Positions 25,897 through 33,678 of a stretch of 64,000 nucleotides of DNA are shown here, piece after piece. Below the pieces are notes generated by a model. That model had not been told where the DNA came from, ran no database searches, and saw only the letters and a program-made list of their open reading frames with translations. A program made the position numbers and the translations under genes. The stretch is taken from contig JADJFX010000003.1 in NCBI GenBank assembly GCA_016708345.1, positions 634,925 to 698,924 of the forward strand, written 5' to 3'. Numbering within the stretch: position 1 is the first letter of the stretch; each line of letters begins with the position of its first letter. Source of the stretch: Candidatus Rhodoferax bjergmarkensis (GTDB taxonomy: Bacteria; Pseudomonadota; Gammaproteobacteria; Burkholderiales; Burkholderiaceae_C).

Positions 25897-27332
25897 GATG
25901 GATTAACTCCTGCTTCAAAGGTGGATTGTGTTTGTCGCAGGGCTTGTATCACGACGATCACGAACAGCAGACCGCCAATAATGGCGACCATACCTCCGAG
26001 CCCCATGAGCCCCATGCCAGCAGTCTCGCCAGCAGTGCGTAATACTTGGTCAGCGCCAGCGACTTTGCGCTGAACGCCATAGCCGCCTGACCAGACTAGG
26101 CCGACTATGTGCATCAGTTGGCCAGCGCCATATAGATAAGGTTGTGCGGTTGCCAATTTGCCACGAACGCTGCCGTATCCGAGCTGCGGCAACAGGTGAT
26201 ACACCAAGCCCATGAAAGCAAGCGTGACCCCGACGATGCAACCGTGGTAATGCGCCGGTATTTTCACGTTATTGCCGCTTATGAAGGCACCGATGATGCC
26301 GCCGGCTGCAAATAAAAGCATGGAGGAAATGAGGGCGGCCCGCAGCGGACGAACGACCTCACTGCTTTTTGATGCATTTCGCAGGCCAAGCCAAGTTGAA
26401 AGCGCAATCGGCGCAATGGCAATGCCGCCCCCTAAGCGCATGCCCCATGTGTGTAAATTGCGATGCTCGACGGAGGCGACATCATAGGCGAGGTACGCAT
26501 AGGGCGTTACGAACACGCTGACCAATGCCAAAGCCAGCATCAAAACGGTGAGGCGCGGTGATAGCAGAGTGCGGACACCGCACGCACTGCCAAGCCATAG
26601 CCAAGCCACCAGCATCAGAAGCGTCCAGGTGAACTGCAATGCATGGCCACCGCCCCAGAACAAGATTTCGTAGTAAGTTTTACCACTCAGAGAATGAGGC
26701 ACCACAGCATAAGACCACGCAAACGCCAGCAAGGCGACGGCTGTTGCGACTGCGCTGGCGCTCATGCCGAATCGCATGGCGCTGGTGCCATCAGTCAAAG
26801 GCCCAACTTTTGGGGCACCGAGGAGACTTCGCAGCACGAGCACGGTGGCTCCCATCGCGAAGATCAGGAGGCCTGCAACAAAAACCTTGCTGTCCAGCAT
26901 GGGTATGTAATTGGCCATGATCGCCTCGCCAGGGGCAACGAAGGCGGCAATAGACATAATGAAAGTGCCGGAGCCAGCCAATGCCAGTGCTGCCCAACCC
27001 CATAAAAGCCCGGCTCGGCTTGAGTTGATGCTCCATAGCAGTCCTGCAATGGAAATGAACCACACCAAAACCGATAGATCCACATGAACAACCAGCGCCA
27101 CCCGGAAAAAATCAGTGCCAGGCAGTAAACGATTGATTCCGGGTGTTCGGGCTAACACCAGTAACACCGAAAACACCCCGGAACCAATAAGGGCCAGTAA
27201 TCCTAACCACAACCAACCGCGCGCCAATGTGCGACGCGCGTCACTCGGAATTGGAATTGCGAACTGAACTTGATCCAAACCCGTGGAGGGTGGCTGAGTG
27301 GGAGCCAAGTTGTCGGTTGAAGCTGCGCTCAT
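25893..27332 (-). CDS. Heme-copper oxidase subunit I-like protein with altered metal ligands
   Basis: A 479-aa polytopic protein (about 12 helices) of the heme-copper oxidase/NO reductase superfamily. Candidate ligands: H83 (low-spin heme, helix II), H230 in FWGGGHALQF (copper/iron site, helix VI) and H361/H363 in IPAHYHGCIVG (helix X). Where oxidases have consecutive His-His in helix VII, this protein has E289-H290 with H294 nearby (VEHRNLHTW). It also has E222 before helix VI. Loss of one copper His and acquisition of Glu recall NO reductase families, but I cannot place it. It overlaps its neighbours by 4 bp on both sides, so all are co-translated. Confidence 0.82.
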   Translation of the reverse strand: MSAASTDNLAPTQPPSTGLDQVQFAIPIPSDARRTLARGWLWLGLLALIGSGVFSVLLVLARTPGINRLLPGTDFFRVALVVHVDLSVLVWFISIAGLLWSINSSRAGLLWGWAALALAGSGTFIMSIAAFVAPGEAIMANYIPMLDSKVFVAGLLIFAMGATVLVLRSLLGAPKVGPLTDGTSAMRFGMSASAVATAVALLAFAWSYAVVPHSLSGKTYYEILFWGGGHALQFTWTLLMLVAWLWLGSACGVRTLLSPRLTVLMLALALVSVFVTPYAYLAYDVASVEHRNLHTWGMRLGGGIAIAPIALSTWLGLRNASKSSEVVRPLRAALISSMLLFAAGGIIGAFISGNNVKIPAHYHGCIVGVTLAFMGLVYHLLPQLGYGSVRGKLATAQPYLYGAGQLMHIVGLVWSGGYGVQRKVAGADQVLRTAGETAGMGLMGLGGMVAIIGGLLFVIVVIQALRQTQSTFEAGVNPS

Positions 27333-27847
27333 TGAAGCGTAATCCCGCCTTTTGATGCATCAAAGTCTATAACCAGAATTTGGGCAGGCTTTAGTACAAC
27401 GGTTGACGAATGTACATGACCAAAACCGGGCACTTTTGCATCGTCGCTCATGCGAACATCAACGCGATGAGGCCCCGCGGGCAGTTGTAAGCGATGGTAA
27501 ACGGCTGATGCCCCGTCTTTTGAAAGTCCGGATGGCATGGAAACGCGCCGGTATGACGCGACGCCATCAACATCGAGTTCAACTTTGACCGGGGAGCGTT
27601 CTCTTGGGCATTGCATCGGTGCCCGCATATTGGGTGGAAGTTTCGCCAATTCGGCTGCGCTGGTTGCGCGGCATTCCGAAACTGTTTTGCCGTGGTGGCT
27701 GAAGCTGAGCTTGATCATGGCCTGATCCGGGCCGAGTGGCTGATAAGTCGGCCACTGTGAAAATACACCTATCAGCACAGCAAACAACCCATAAAGCAGA
27801 ACTTGTCCGATAAAGGTTGTCGGTTTCATTGAATTTTTTTCGTTCAT
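27329..27847 (-). CDS. Membrane-anchored periplasmic protein of the operon
   Basis: 172 aa with one N-terminal helix (about residues 12-30), then a periplasmic domain. It has two Cys (in SECRAT and MQCPRE), the segment GPHRVDVRMSDDAKVPGFGH and a beta-rich C-terminus, resembling FixH-like or accessory copper proteins only loosely. It is joined by a 4-bp overlap to the heme-copper-like gene, so a role as an accessory or small subunit is likely. A second start at 27829 (MKPTTFIG) is possible. I do not recognise a named family. Confidence 0.75.
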   Translation of the reverse strand: MNEKNSMKPTTFIGQVLLYGLFAVLIGVFSQWPTYQPLGPDQAMIKLSFSHHGKTVSECRATSAAELAKLPPNMRAPMQCPRERSPVKVELDVDGVASYRRVSMPSGLSKDGASAVYHRLQLPAGPHRVDVRMSDDAKVPGFGHVHSSTVVLKPAQILVIDFDASKGGITLQ

Positions 27848-27848
27848 A

Positions 27849-28589
27849 TCAGATCGGCTCTACCGTTGGTAGCGGCCCCTGTGTTAGCGCAATGCGGTTT
27901 TTGAGGGTACTCAGTGCTTGCTTGAGGGCTGCTTCGTCGCCGACGTCTGCCCATATTATTTGCAGGTGACTGCGCGATACTGAAGCGCGCAAACTAGGTT
28001 CGCGCTGTCCCTCGAGTCGGGCTTGTGTCCATTTTTGTCCCAAACGAAACTCGCACCCACCATTTTGACAACCCGTCACCAGCACACCTGAAGCACCATC
28101 GCGCAATGCATATTCGATAAACGATGGGGGCAGCATGCCAGTGCAAACCAAGCTGAAGGTGGCAACGCCGGAACCGCGTAAAACATCAATGTTGGCACCG
28201 TGATCACAGCCGAAAACAACAATTTTTTGATTTGAGGTGAGACTTTCGAGATCGGCCTTGAGCTTCTGGCGCAGCTGGTTGATTGGGGAATGTGGAAGGT
28301 CGATACCGGTCACGAGTTCCGCCATGCTTCGAAACGGTGTAGAAGAAGGGCACGAGCCAACGCAGATTCCACAACTGGCACACAAATCCGCGTCTACCTG
28401 TGCCAACTGGCGCGCCATGCGACGGTTGGGGTGCGGCACCATGGTGACGGCAGCGTAGGGGCAATCATCAAAGCAACGCCGACAACCATTACAGTTGTCT
28501 GGATCAACCTTGGCGACGGGCATTGCTTTCGCACGAGGCAGAAAAGGAAGTAAAAACAGGAGAAATAACACCCCGAGAGTATGCCCCAA
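27849..28589 (-). CDS. Two-[4Fe-4S] ferredoxin plus MvhD/FlpD-type domain (second half of a frameshifted gene)
   Basis: 246 codons from a TTG at 28589. After a hydrophobic segment there are two CxxCxxCxxxCP motifs (C33-C36-C39-C43 and C70-C73-C76-C80), then a domain like the hydrogenase iron-sulfur subunit MvhD/FlpD with C128, C149, C174 and C179 (VFGCDHGAN, GCQNGGCEFRLG). In methanogens and sulfate reducers such domains hand electrons to heterodisulfide-reductase-type complexes. The hydrophobic start (GHTLGVLFLLFLLPFLPRAK) reads as the last helix of the cytochrome b encoded upstream; one extra G in the run at 28584-28587 would join them into one protein of about 526 aa. Confidence 0.85.
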   Translation of the reverse strand: MGHTLGVLFLLFLLPFLPRAKAMPVAKVDPDNCNGCRRCFDDCPYAAVTMVPHPNRRMARQLAQVDADLCASCGICVGSCPSSTPFRSMAELVTGIDLPHSPINQLRQKLKADLESLTSNQKIVVFGCDHGANIDVLRGSGVATFSLVCTGMLPPSFIEYALRDGASGVLVTGCQNGGCEFRLGQKWTQARLEGQREPSLRASVSRSHLQIIWADVGDEAALKQALSTLKNRIALTQGPLPTVEPI

Positions 28590-29425
28590 ATGAAATTTGA
28601 AGATGTGACATACATCAAGGGATGAATGAACAAAAGAAACCAGTCAATTGCCAAAGCGCTTGGAACTCGCGAAAGATCAGCGGGTAAATGGCTCATGACG
28701 GGCTGCACAACCGCTAGTACCAATAGAGTGGCCAGCGTGCCAACCGTCAATGACCGTGGTGGAAAAACATTTGCCAGACTGATGCGCTGGATGTGAAACC
28801 AGGTTCCAAACAGCAGCAACAGTGGTAAGCCGAGATGGATAAAAACAAATAACGAAAAAAGGCGATCGCTTACCGCCTCGGCATTCAGGAAATTGCGAGT
28901 CAAGGGTGAGGCAAAAATAGGCAATGCATCCAACCATTCAGCGGTTGCCTGCGCGGAAAACTGCCCTAGCTGATCCCAGTTCAGCCAGAAACCGCCGATA
29001 CCACTGGCGAATCCAAAAACCAGCAATGGCACCCCAGTCAGCCATGAAAAACGTCGGAAACCATGAAAATGCCCCAAAGTCCATTCGCGAATAAGATGAA
29101 TGACCATGGTGAGGACGAACCCGTCGGCTGCATAGCGATGAATGCTACGAAGCAGGCCGCCAAGGTACCACTGATTGCGCGACAAATCGTCGATTGATTG
29201 ATAGGCTCCAGTGGCAGATGTGTCGAGCGCAGCGTAAAGGTAAATACCACTGACAGCGACCATCCAGAAAAACAGGAAACACAGAGAACCTAGATGACGC
29301 AGAGGGCTCAGGCCTTCGCCAAAAAAAGTATCAAATCCACGGTCAAGGCGCGTAAATATGGATCGACCGAAATGTCCAGACGCTACCGCTGACTGTCGAT
29401 GTATCTTCCTCGCCCAATTCTGCAT
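28394..29425 (-). CDS. Di-heme cytochrome b (first half of a frameshifted gene)
   Basis: Codes for a cytochrome b/b6-type membrane protein. His pairs H96/H110 and H197/H211 are both H-x13-H. It is clearly paralogous to the N-terminal half of the 645-aa fusion: shared elements include LRSIHRYAADGF, the NWDQLGQF stretch and DRLFSLFVFIHLG. The homologous sequence ends at about residue 281 (SSNFIWG); the 60 residues beyond, to the stop at 28394, are out of frame with the expected continuation. Restoring one base at 28584-28587 joins it to the ferredoxin/MvhD-like part. It begins 30 bp after the SCO gene. Confidence 0.85.
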   Translation of the reverse strand: MQNWARKIHRQSAVASGHFGRSIFTRLDRGFDTFFGEGLSPLRHLGSLCFLFFWMVAVSGIYLYAALDTSATGAYQSIDDLSRNQWYLGGLLRSIHRYAADGFVLTMVIHLIREWTLGHFHGFRRFSWLTGVPLLVFGFASGIGGFWLNWDQLGQFSAQATAEWLDALPIFASPLTRNFLNAEAVSDRLFSLFVFIHLGLPLLLLFGTWFHIQRISLANVFPPRSLTVGTLATLLVLAVVQPVMSHLPADLSRVPSALAIDWFLLFIHPLMYVTSSNFIWGILSGCYFSCFYFLFCLVRKQCPSPRLIQTTVMVVGVALMIAPTLPSPWCRTPTVAWRASWHR

Positions 29426-29455
29426 AATGAAACAAGATTGTTTTATGTAAAAGAA

Positions 29456-30406
29456 TCAGGATGACGGTATCACCGATGCAATAGCCTTGGTTGTGGCGGC
29501 TCTCTGTAACCGGCGGCGGGTTAGCCATTCATTGATGAAGAACCAGATCATGGTCAGAAAAAATGTGCATCCACCAGCTATCTCAAGAATCAGACCATAG
29601 TCGTAGCGGTATTTGCCGGTGGTGGGGTCGTAAACTGTGCACAAAATGCGTATTCGATCAACCACATCCACTAGGCTCAAGGTCTGTGGAATTGGTGCGC
29701 CGCGCAACAGTTGGCGCAGCGGTTCGCCCAATTGGTCTGGCGTGAGACGATCCCCATAAACCTGTGTGTAAATGCGACCCTGCGCGTCCAAAATAGTCAC
29801 TTCCAGGATGTGGTCTATGCCAGAAGGATCAGACACATAGCTGAAGCCGAGTTCTCGTGTCAGTGGTTCAACAATTGAGGTATGAGGGCTAAGAAACTCC
29901 CAGTTGTCAGCATTAATTAAATACTATACAAAAAAAGCCCGCAATGCGGATGGTGAATCAAAGGGTTGGTTAAATCCAATGCTGACAACGTTGAATTGGT
30001 TTGGCCCTACGATCTTTTGCAAGGTCTGCACAGCCTCATGCAGTGATCTTGTATTGCCGGGGCAAACCTGAAAACAACCGGTATAAATGAAGCTCACCAG
30101 CAGCGGTTTACCTCGGTAACTGGACAGGCGCACAGGGCGTTCTTGACGATCTAAAAAAGTGTAGTCAGTGGGCGTAGTTCCGATGACCGCCTGACTGATA
30201 CGAAGGGCGGTTGCTTGATCAAGCTTATTGCCATTTGTGGTGGGTTCCAATTTAGGAACGGTCAGGGCAGTGGCAGGTGTTGCAGTGGAAGCCCATACTG
30301 AATCAAGCGTGGTGCCGAGTGTCAAGAGCAGCGTCAACGTCAAGACCACCACGCCACGAAGATGCAGTCGACTCAGGCTCAGGTTGTTGCCTATAAAAAT
30401 GTACAT
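29456..30406 (-). pseudogene. SCO1/SenC-type copper chaperone with in-frame amber codon
   Basis: SCO proteins deliver copper to the CuA site of oxidases. The N-terminal part has a signal/anchor helix and the copper motif GCFQVCPGNT (CxxxC). A TAG at 29924-29926 interrupts the frame after ALRAFFV. The same frame continues on the other side with NADNWEFLSPHTSIVEPL, the copper His in SGIDHILEV and a C-terminal membrane helix (LILEIAGGCTFFLTMIWFFI). One C-to-T change (CAG to TAG) explains it. A product ending at the stop would lack the copper His. I used the ATG at 30406; an in-frame start at 30448 is possible. It lies next to the CuA oxidase genes, as senC does in norSY-senC clusters. Confidence 0.82.
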
Positions 30407-30448
30407 TGAATCAAGCAAGAAGGTGCACGAAATTCGCGATATCGACAC

Positions 30449-30948
30449 TGGGTTGTCTACAGGATCAAACTATCGATTCTCGCATTTACAAGAACGAGTC
30501 GAAGTTGCACGAGTGACTCAAAGCGGGAATTCATAGCCGTTTCGCGGCATGTATTGCAAACGAGAAGCCAAGCCTTACACAAAAGTAGCGAACCAAGTGA
30601 CCGAAATCGAGCCGGTCGAAAGAACTTCAATGATCCAAAGCCACAGGGTTGTGTGAGCAAGCTTGCCCGTCACGAACGCTCTGGTTTTGGTTCAAACCTT
30701 TAACCGGTCGCTTTCAAACTCATGGTATTGATTGAAAGCGCCGGCACTGGCTGAAGAAAGAAAAGTCGACACTGCTGTCGGCACCAACCACTGCACCGTG
30801 GTCAGTGGCTGGCTTGGCGTTACCGCCAAGCCAGCCAGCGTGGTGATCATCACGCGCCGATGCGCAGTTTGAACAGCCCTGGTACATCACGCACAAGGCT
30901 ACTGATGGGGCGGTCAATCTGTGCAAGTGTCGAACTCACGACAAGTCC
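30449..30948. other. Intergenic region with a long perfect hairpin
   Basis: About 500 bp between the heme-copper subunit I gene and the SCO gene. The open frames here look like chance. A perfect 13-bp stem lies at 30807-30836 (GGCTGGCTTGGCG, loop TTAC, CGCCAAGCCAGCC) with no T run on either strand, so it is more likely an mRNA 3'-end stabiliser than a simple terminator. The SCO-to-reductase operon probably has its promoter here. Confidence 0.5.
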
Positions 30949-32649
30949 TTAGCTCAATCCCCACACTTGGGAGAGGTACTTCCAGTTGATGAAGTAATAA
31001 AGCACAAATGAGACCAAGAAGATCATCGCAAGCACAAACGTACCAGGTGCTGCAAACCCTGCAGAGCCGTAACTTTGCACTGCTGCCGTAACGGGTGTGG
31101 GTGGAATGGGCGTTGGTTTGGCGCTCAATTTACCTTGATCAAGCTTTTTGCCCCACAACAATGAACCGACGGTCACATAGATGTAGATACCACCGCCAGC
31201 GATGGCCGCAACGCCAGCAATGCCAACCAAGCCCATCATCAAATAGGCCGCACCTGGCCATTCGTAGGCCATGGGGGCACCATTGAAGGCCATGTCCCAG
31301 TGCCGACGTGAAACGCCCAAGGTACCTGCGCCCATCATTACTAGGCAGAAGAAGTACATGGACAGGCCAAACAAATACGGTTGTATTTTGGCCAGACCGG
31401 GTGCAATCATTTCGCGCTTGAACAGCACGGGGATCAGGAAGTAGGTAAGCGCCATGAATGACAATGTTGTTCCAACCACCACGGTAGCGTGGAAATGACC
31501 AGGCACATAAATTGTGTTGTGAATGATCATGTTGAGCTGTTCGGTGCCCATCATCACACCGGTAATACCGCCGAGGAAACCAAAGCCAACGATCGAGATG
31601 AAAACACCTGAAACCACGGGGTTGCCCCATGGTGCCTTGCGCAGCCACTCGAACAGACCGTTGTTGTAGCCCTTGGCACGCTGTGCAACTTCAATAGCGC
31701 CGGGAATTGTCAAACCGTGAATCATTGACGCAAGAACCGCGAAGTACATGAAATAGCTGGTGTTGACAACTTTCCATGCGGTACTGACGCCGGGGTCAGC
31801 CAACAAGTGGTGAGCGCTGGCCAGTTGCAAGAACAGGATGTAAAGCAAGAAAGCGCCACGGCTCACGCGCTCGGACATAGGTTTGGCATTGAAAGCAATA
31901 GCAGCAACTGCGTACCAGATCGAGATATGTGCCGCCACATTGATTTGTTGTGACGAGTGACCAAAAGCCCACCAAATGGTGCGATAGATCAAAGGATCAA
32001 CGTGCTGAATCAGACCGATTGACATGAAGAATGTCGGAATCAGGATGATGGCACCCGATGCAATCGTGAACACGGCAATGATGGCCGCCACAATCGCGCC
32101 GAACGTCACCAGCGGAACTGAACCTTGATAGGTCTTGTCGCGCTTGGCAACTACAAGAGTCCCAAAGAACACAAAGCAGGCAATCAGTGCGCCGACTGCG
32201 AACAGAATGAGGCCCAAATAGAACGACGGTGCTGCCATCATGGGAACGTATGAGGTCATCATGACGCTGGAGCCACCTTGGAATACCGCCACGTTGTTCG
32301 TGATAGCTCCTACGAGCATCAAGACGAACGCCAGCCATGCGAATTTGGGCGTGGCGAGTCGACACCGCAGAAGAGTCGACGAGCAGAAGTAGAGAACCGC
32401 GACTTCGAAGAAAATGATCCAGAAGATCAGCATGTCAATGCCGTGGGCAGTGAGTACCTGGTAAAAAGTATCAGCCGGGAGCCAATGCACTGCAGGCCAA
32501 CGTGTGAGCACCACGCCGAAGGCAAGCAAGCCGCCGATCAGCAGGAAAACCACCGCCACGACGGCGTTGACAAGCATCAGTTTCTCGGCCTGGGCCTCAA
32601 ATTGCAGACCTGAGCGCGGGCAGGTTCGGTATGTTGTTGTGTTGGACAT
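30949..32649 (-). CDS. B-family heme-copper oxidase subunit I lacking the active-site tyrosine (NO reductase candidate)
   Basis: 566 aa with about 13-14 helices. Low-spin heme ligands are H69 and H387, CuB ligands H231 and H280-H281 (SAHHLLADPG), and the high-spin heme ligand H385 (VPGHFHATVVVG). The region HHLLADPGVSTAWK matches B-family (ba3-type) enzymes. In these, helix VI reads GHPxVY with a cross-linked Tyr; here it reads GHSSQQ, with Q235 in the Tyr position. Oxidases need this Tyr and NO reductases lack it, so NO reduction is more likely than O2 reduction (inference). It resembles NorS of norSY clusters. Preceded 12 bp upstream by the CuA subunit. Confidence 0.87.
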   Translation of the reverse strand: MSNTTTYRTCPRSGLQFEAQAEKLMLVNAVVAVVFLLIGGLLAFGVVLTRWPAVHWLPADTFYQVLTAHGIDMLIFWIIFFEVAVLYFCSSTLLRCRLATPKFAWLAFVLMLVGAITNNVAVFQGGSSVMMTSYVPMMAAPSFYLGLILFAVGALIACFVFFGTLVVAKRDKTYQGSVPLVTFGAIVAAIIAVFTIASGAIILIPTFFMSIGLIQHVDPLIYRTIWWAFGHSSQQINVAAHISIWYAVAAIAFNAKPMSERVSRGAFLLYILFLQLASAHHLLADPGVSTAWKVVNTSYFMYFAVLASMIHGLTIPGAIEVAQRAKGYNNGLFEWLRKAPWGNPVVSGVFISIVGFGFLGGITGVMMGTEQLNMIIHNTIYVPGHFHATVVVGTTLSFMALTYFLIPVLFKREMIAPGLAKIQPYLFGLSMYFFCLVMMGAGTLGVSRRHWDMAFNGAPMAYEWPGAAYLMMGLVGIAGVAAIAGGGIYIYVTVGSLLWGKKLDQGKLSAKPTPIPPTPVTAAVQSYGSAGFAAPGTFVLAMIFLVSFVLYYFINWKYLSQVWGLS

Positions 32650-32661
32650 CTTGTAATCCCT

Positions 32662-33201
32662 CTATTTCACGTAAATGCGACTGACCATCGTGTGATGGTT
32701 AATTCCGCAGTACTCGTTGCAAACCACCGAGTAAGTACCAGACTGATTCGGCGTCACGTTGACCACATGCTCGTAGCCAGGCACGATCTGAATGTTGATA
32801 TTCGCTGGTTGAAGCGAAAAACCGTGGTTGTAATCCTGTGACGTCAGGTGCAGACGGTAGGTCTTTCCCTTTTCAAGTTCGATGATGGGCCAAAAATTCC
32901 AAAGGCGAGCCATCATGTAAACATCGCTGCCAGCGGGTGGAGCTACAACCGGAATTTTGGCGTCGGTCTCGGTGCGAACGGTGTATTTGTCGACCACAGC
33001 CTGTGCTTTTGTCATGAAAAGTTCAGGCGTTGTTTTGTAAGTTTCAGTAGAGAGGTTCTGCTCTCCATAGATGTGCCAGCCGACCATCATGGCAAACATG
33101 ATGAGGCACCAGACAAGTGCTATGAAAATCCAAGTTCCTTCAACGCGGTCCAGTGGATGCTTCCACCAAAGTCGCTCTGCCGGGGGCAAGATGGCGCTCA
33201 T
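32662..33201 (-). CDS. CuA-type heme-copper oxidase subunit II
   Basis: 179 aa with one N-terminal helix (about residues 22-43) and a periplasmic cupredoxin domain. The dinuclear CuA ligands are complete: H126 (YNHGFSL), C161, E163, C165, H169 and M172 (CNEYCGINHHTM). It would accept electrons from cytochrome c or another periplasmic carrier and pass them to subunit I. GAAGGA lies six bases before the ATG. It resembles NorY of CuA-containing NO reductases. Confidence 0.9.
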   Translation of the reverse strand: MSAILPPAERLWWKHPLDRVEGTWIFIALVWCLIMFAMMVGWHIYGEQNLSTETYKTTPELFMTKAQAVVDKYTVRTETDAKIPVVAPPAGSDVYMMARLWNFWPIIELEKGKTYRLHLTSQDYNHGFSLQPANINIQIVPGYEHVVNVTPNQSGTYSVVCNEYCGINHHTMVSRIYVK

Positions 33202-33249
33202 ATTGACGTCCTTCGAGTGTTATTGTGAATGATTGATATATGCCAATAA

Positions 33250-33405
33250 TTACTTGGCAAGTGGAACGTTCAGGATGTCCCACACTCCCCACACCGTGTA
33301 CACGACCATTGGAATCATGACGCCGAGAAAGAGCAAAAGAAAGGGGTTGTCCAGCAACTGCTGTACAAATGGAACGGGTTCGTTGGGGTCATTCATTTCG
33401 CTCAT
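33250..33405 (-). CDS. 51-aa single-helix membrane protein at the head of the CuA oxidase operon
   Basis: Begins MSEMNDPNEPVPFVQQLLDN, then a single membrane helix (PFLLLFLGVMIPMVVYTVWG) and a short tail. An AAAGG ribosome site lies eight bases before the ATG. Small one-helix subunits (subunit IIa) are known in ba3-type oxidases; the position 48 bp upstream of the CuA subunit suggests a similar role. Function is inferred from context only. Confidence 0.75.
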   Translation of the reverse strand: MSEMNDPNEPVPFVQQLLDNPFLLLFLGVMIPMVVYTVWGVWDILNVPLAK

Positions 33406-33440
33406 TGCGATACCTTTCGATTTTGTGTTTAAGATGTGGA

Positions 33441-33454
33441 TTGAATAAATTCAA
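33441..33454 (-). promoter_or_regulatory. FNR/Dnr-like palindrome upstream of the CuA oxidase operon
   Basis: TTGAATAAATTCAA, a perfect 14-bp palindrome with the TTGA-N6-TCAA spacing of Crp/Fnr-family sites (consensus TTGAT-N4-ATCAA, two mismatches). It lies 36 bp upstream of the small membrane protein start. A Dnr-like regulator is encoded downstream in the same cluster. Confidence 0.4.
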
Positions 33455-33678
33455 CTCCGCCGAGTATGCCTTGGCACTGTGGTGTCCGTAATTGATTCAC
33501 CGCAAGTAATTGCGCAATTTCATGGTGTGACTCTGGTTGCCGTGAGTGCATTGGCTTACTCAAGCCCAGTAGTCTAAAGGCTTTTAGGTGTGTCGATTCT
33601 GTTTGCGGCACGGGTTTAGTGTTTTTTTGGATGCTAAACTGCCACCCCCCGCTTCAACGTTGATGATTGATCAAATGC

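Noticed and set aside
30720..30926. 68-codon minus-strand frame after the heme-copper subunit I gene
   Set aside because: Contains the perfect hairpin and has no recognisable protein features.
33662..33676. TTGATGATTGATCAA as an FNR box before the CtaA-like gene
   Set aside because: The half-sites are separated by five bases instead of four, and the sequence overlaps the start region.
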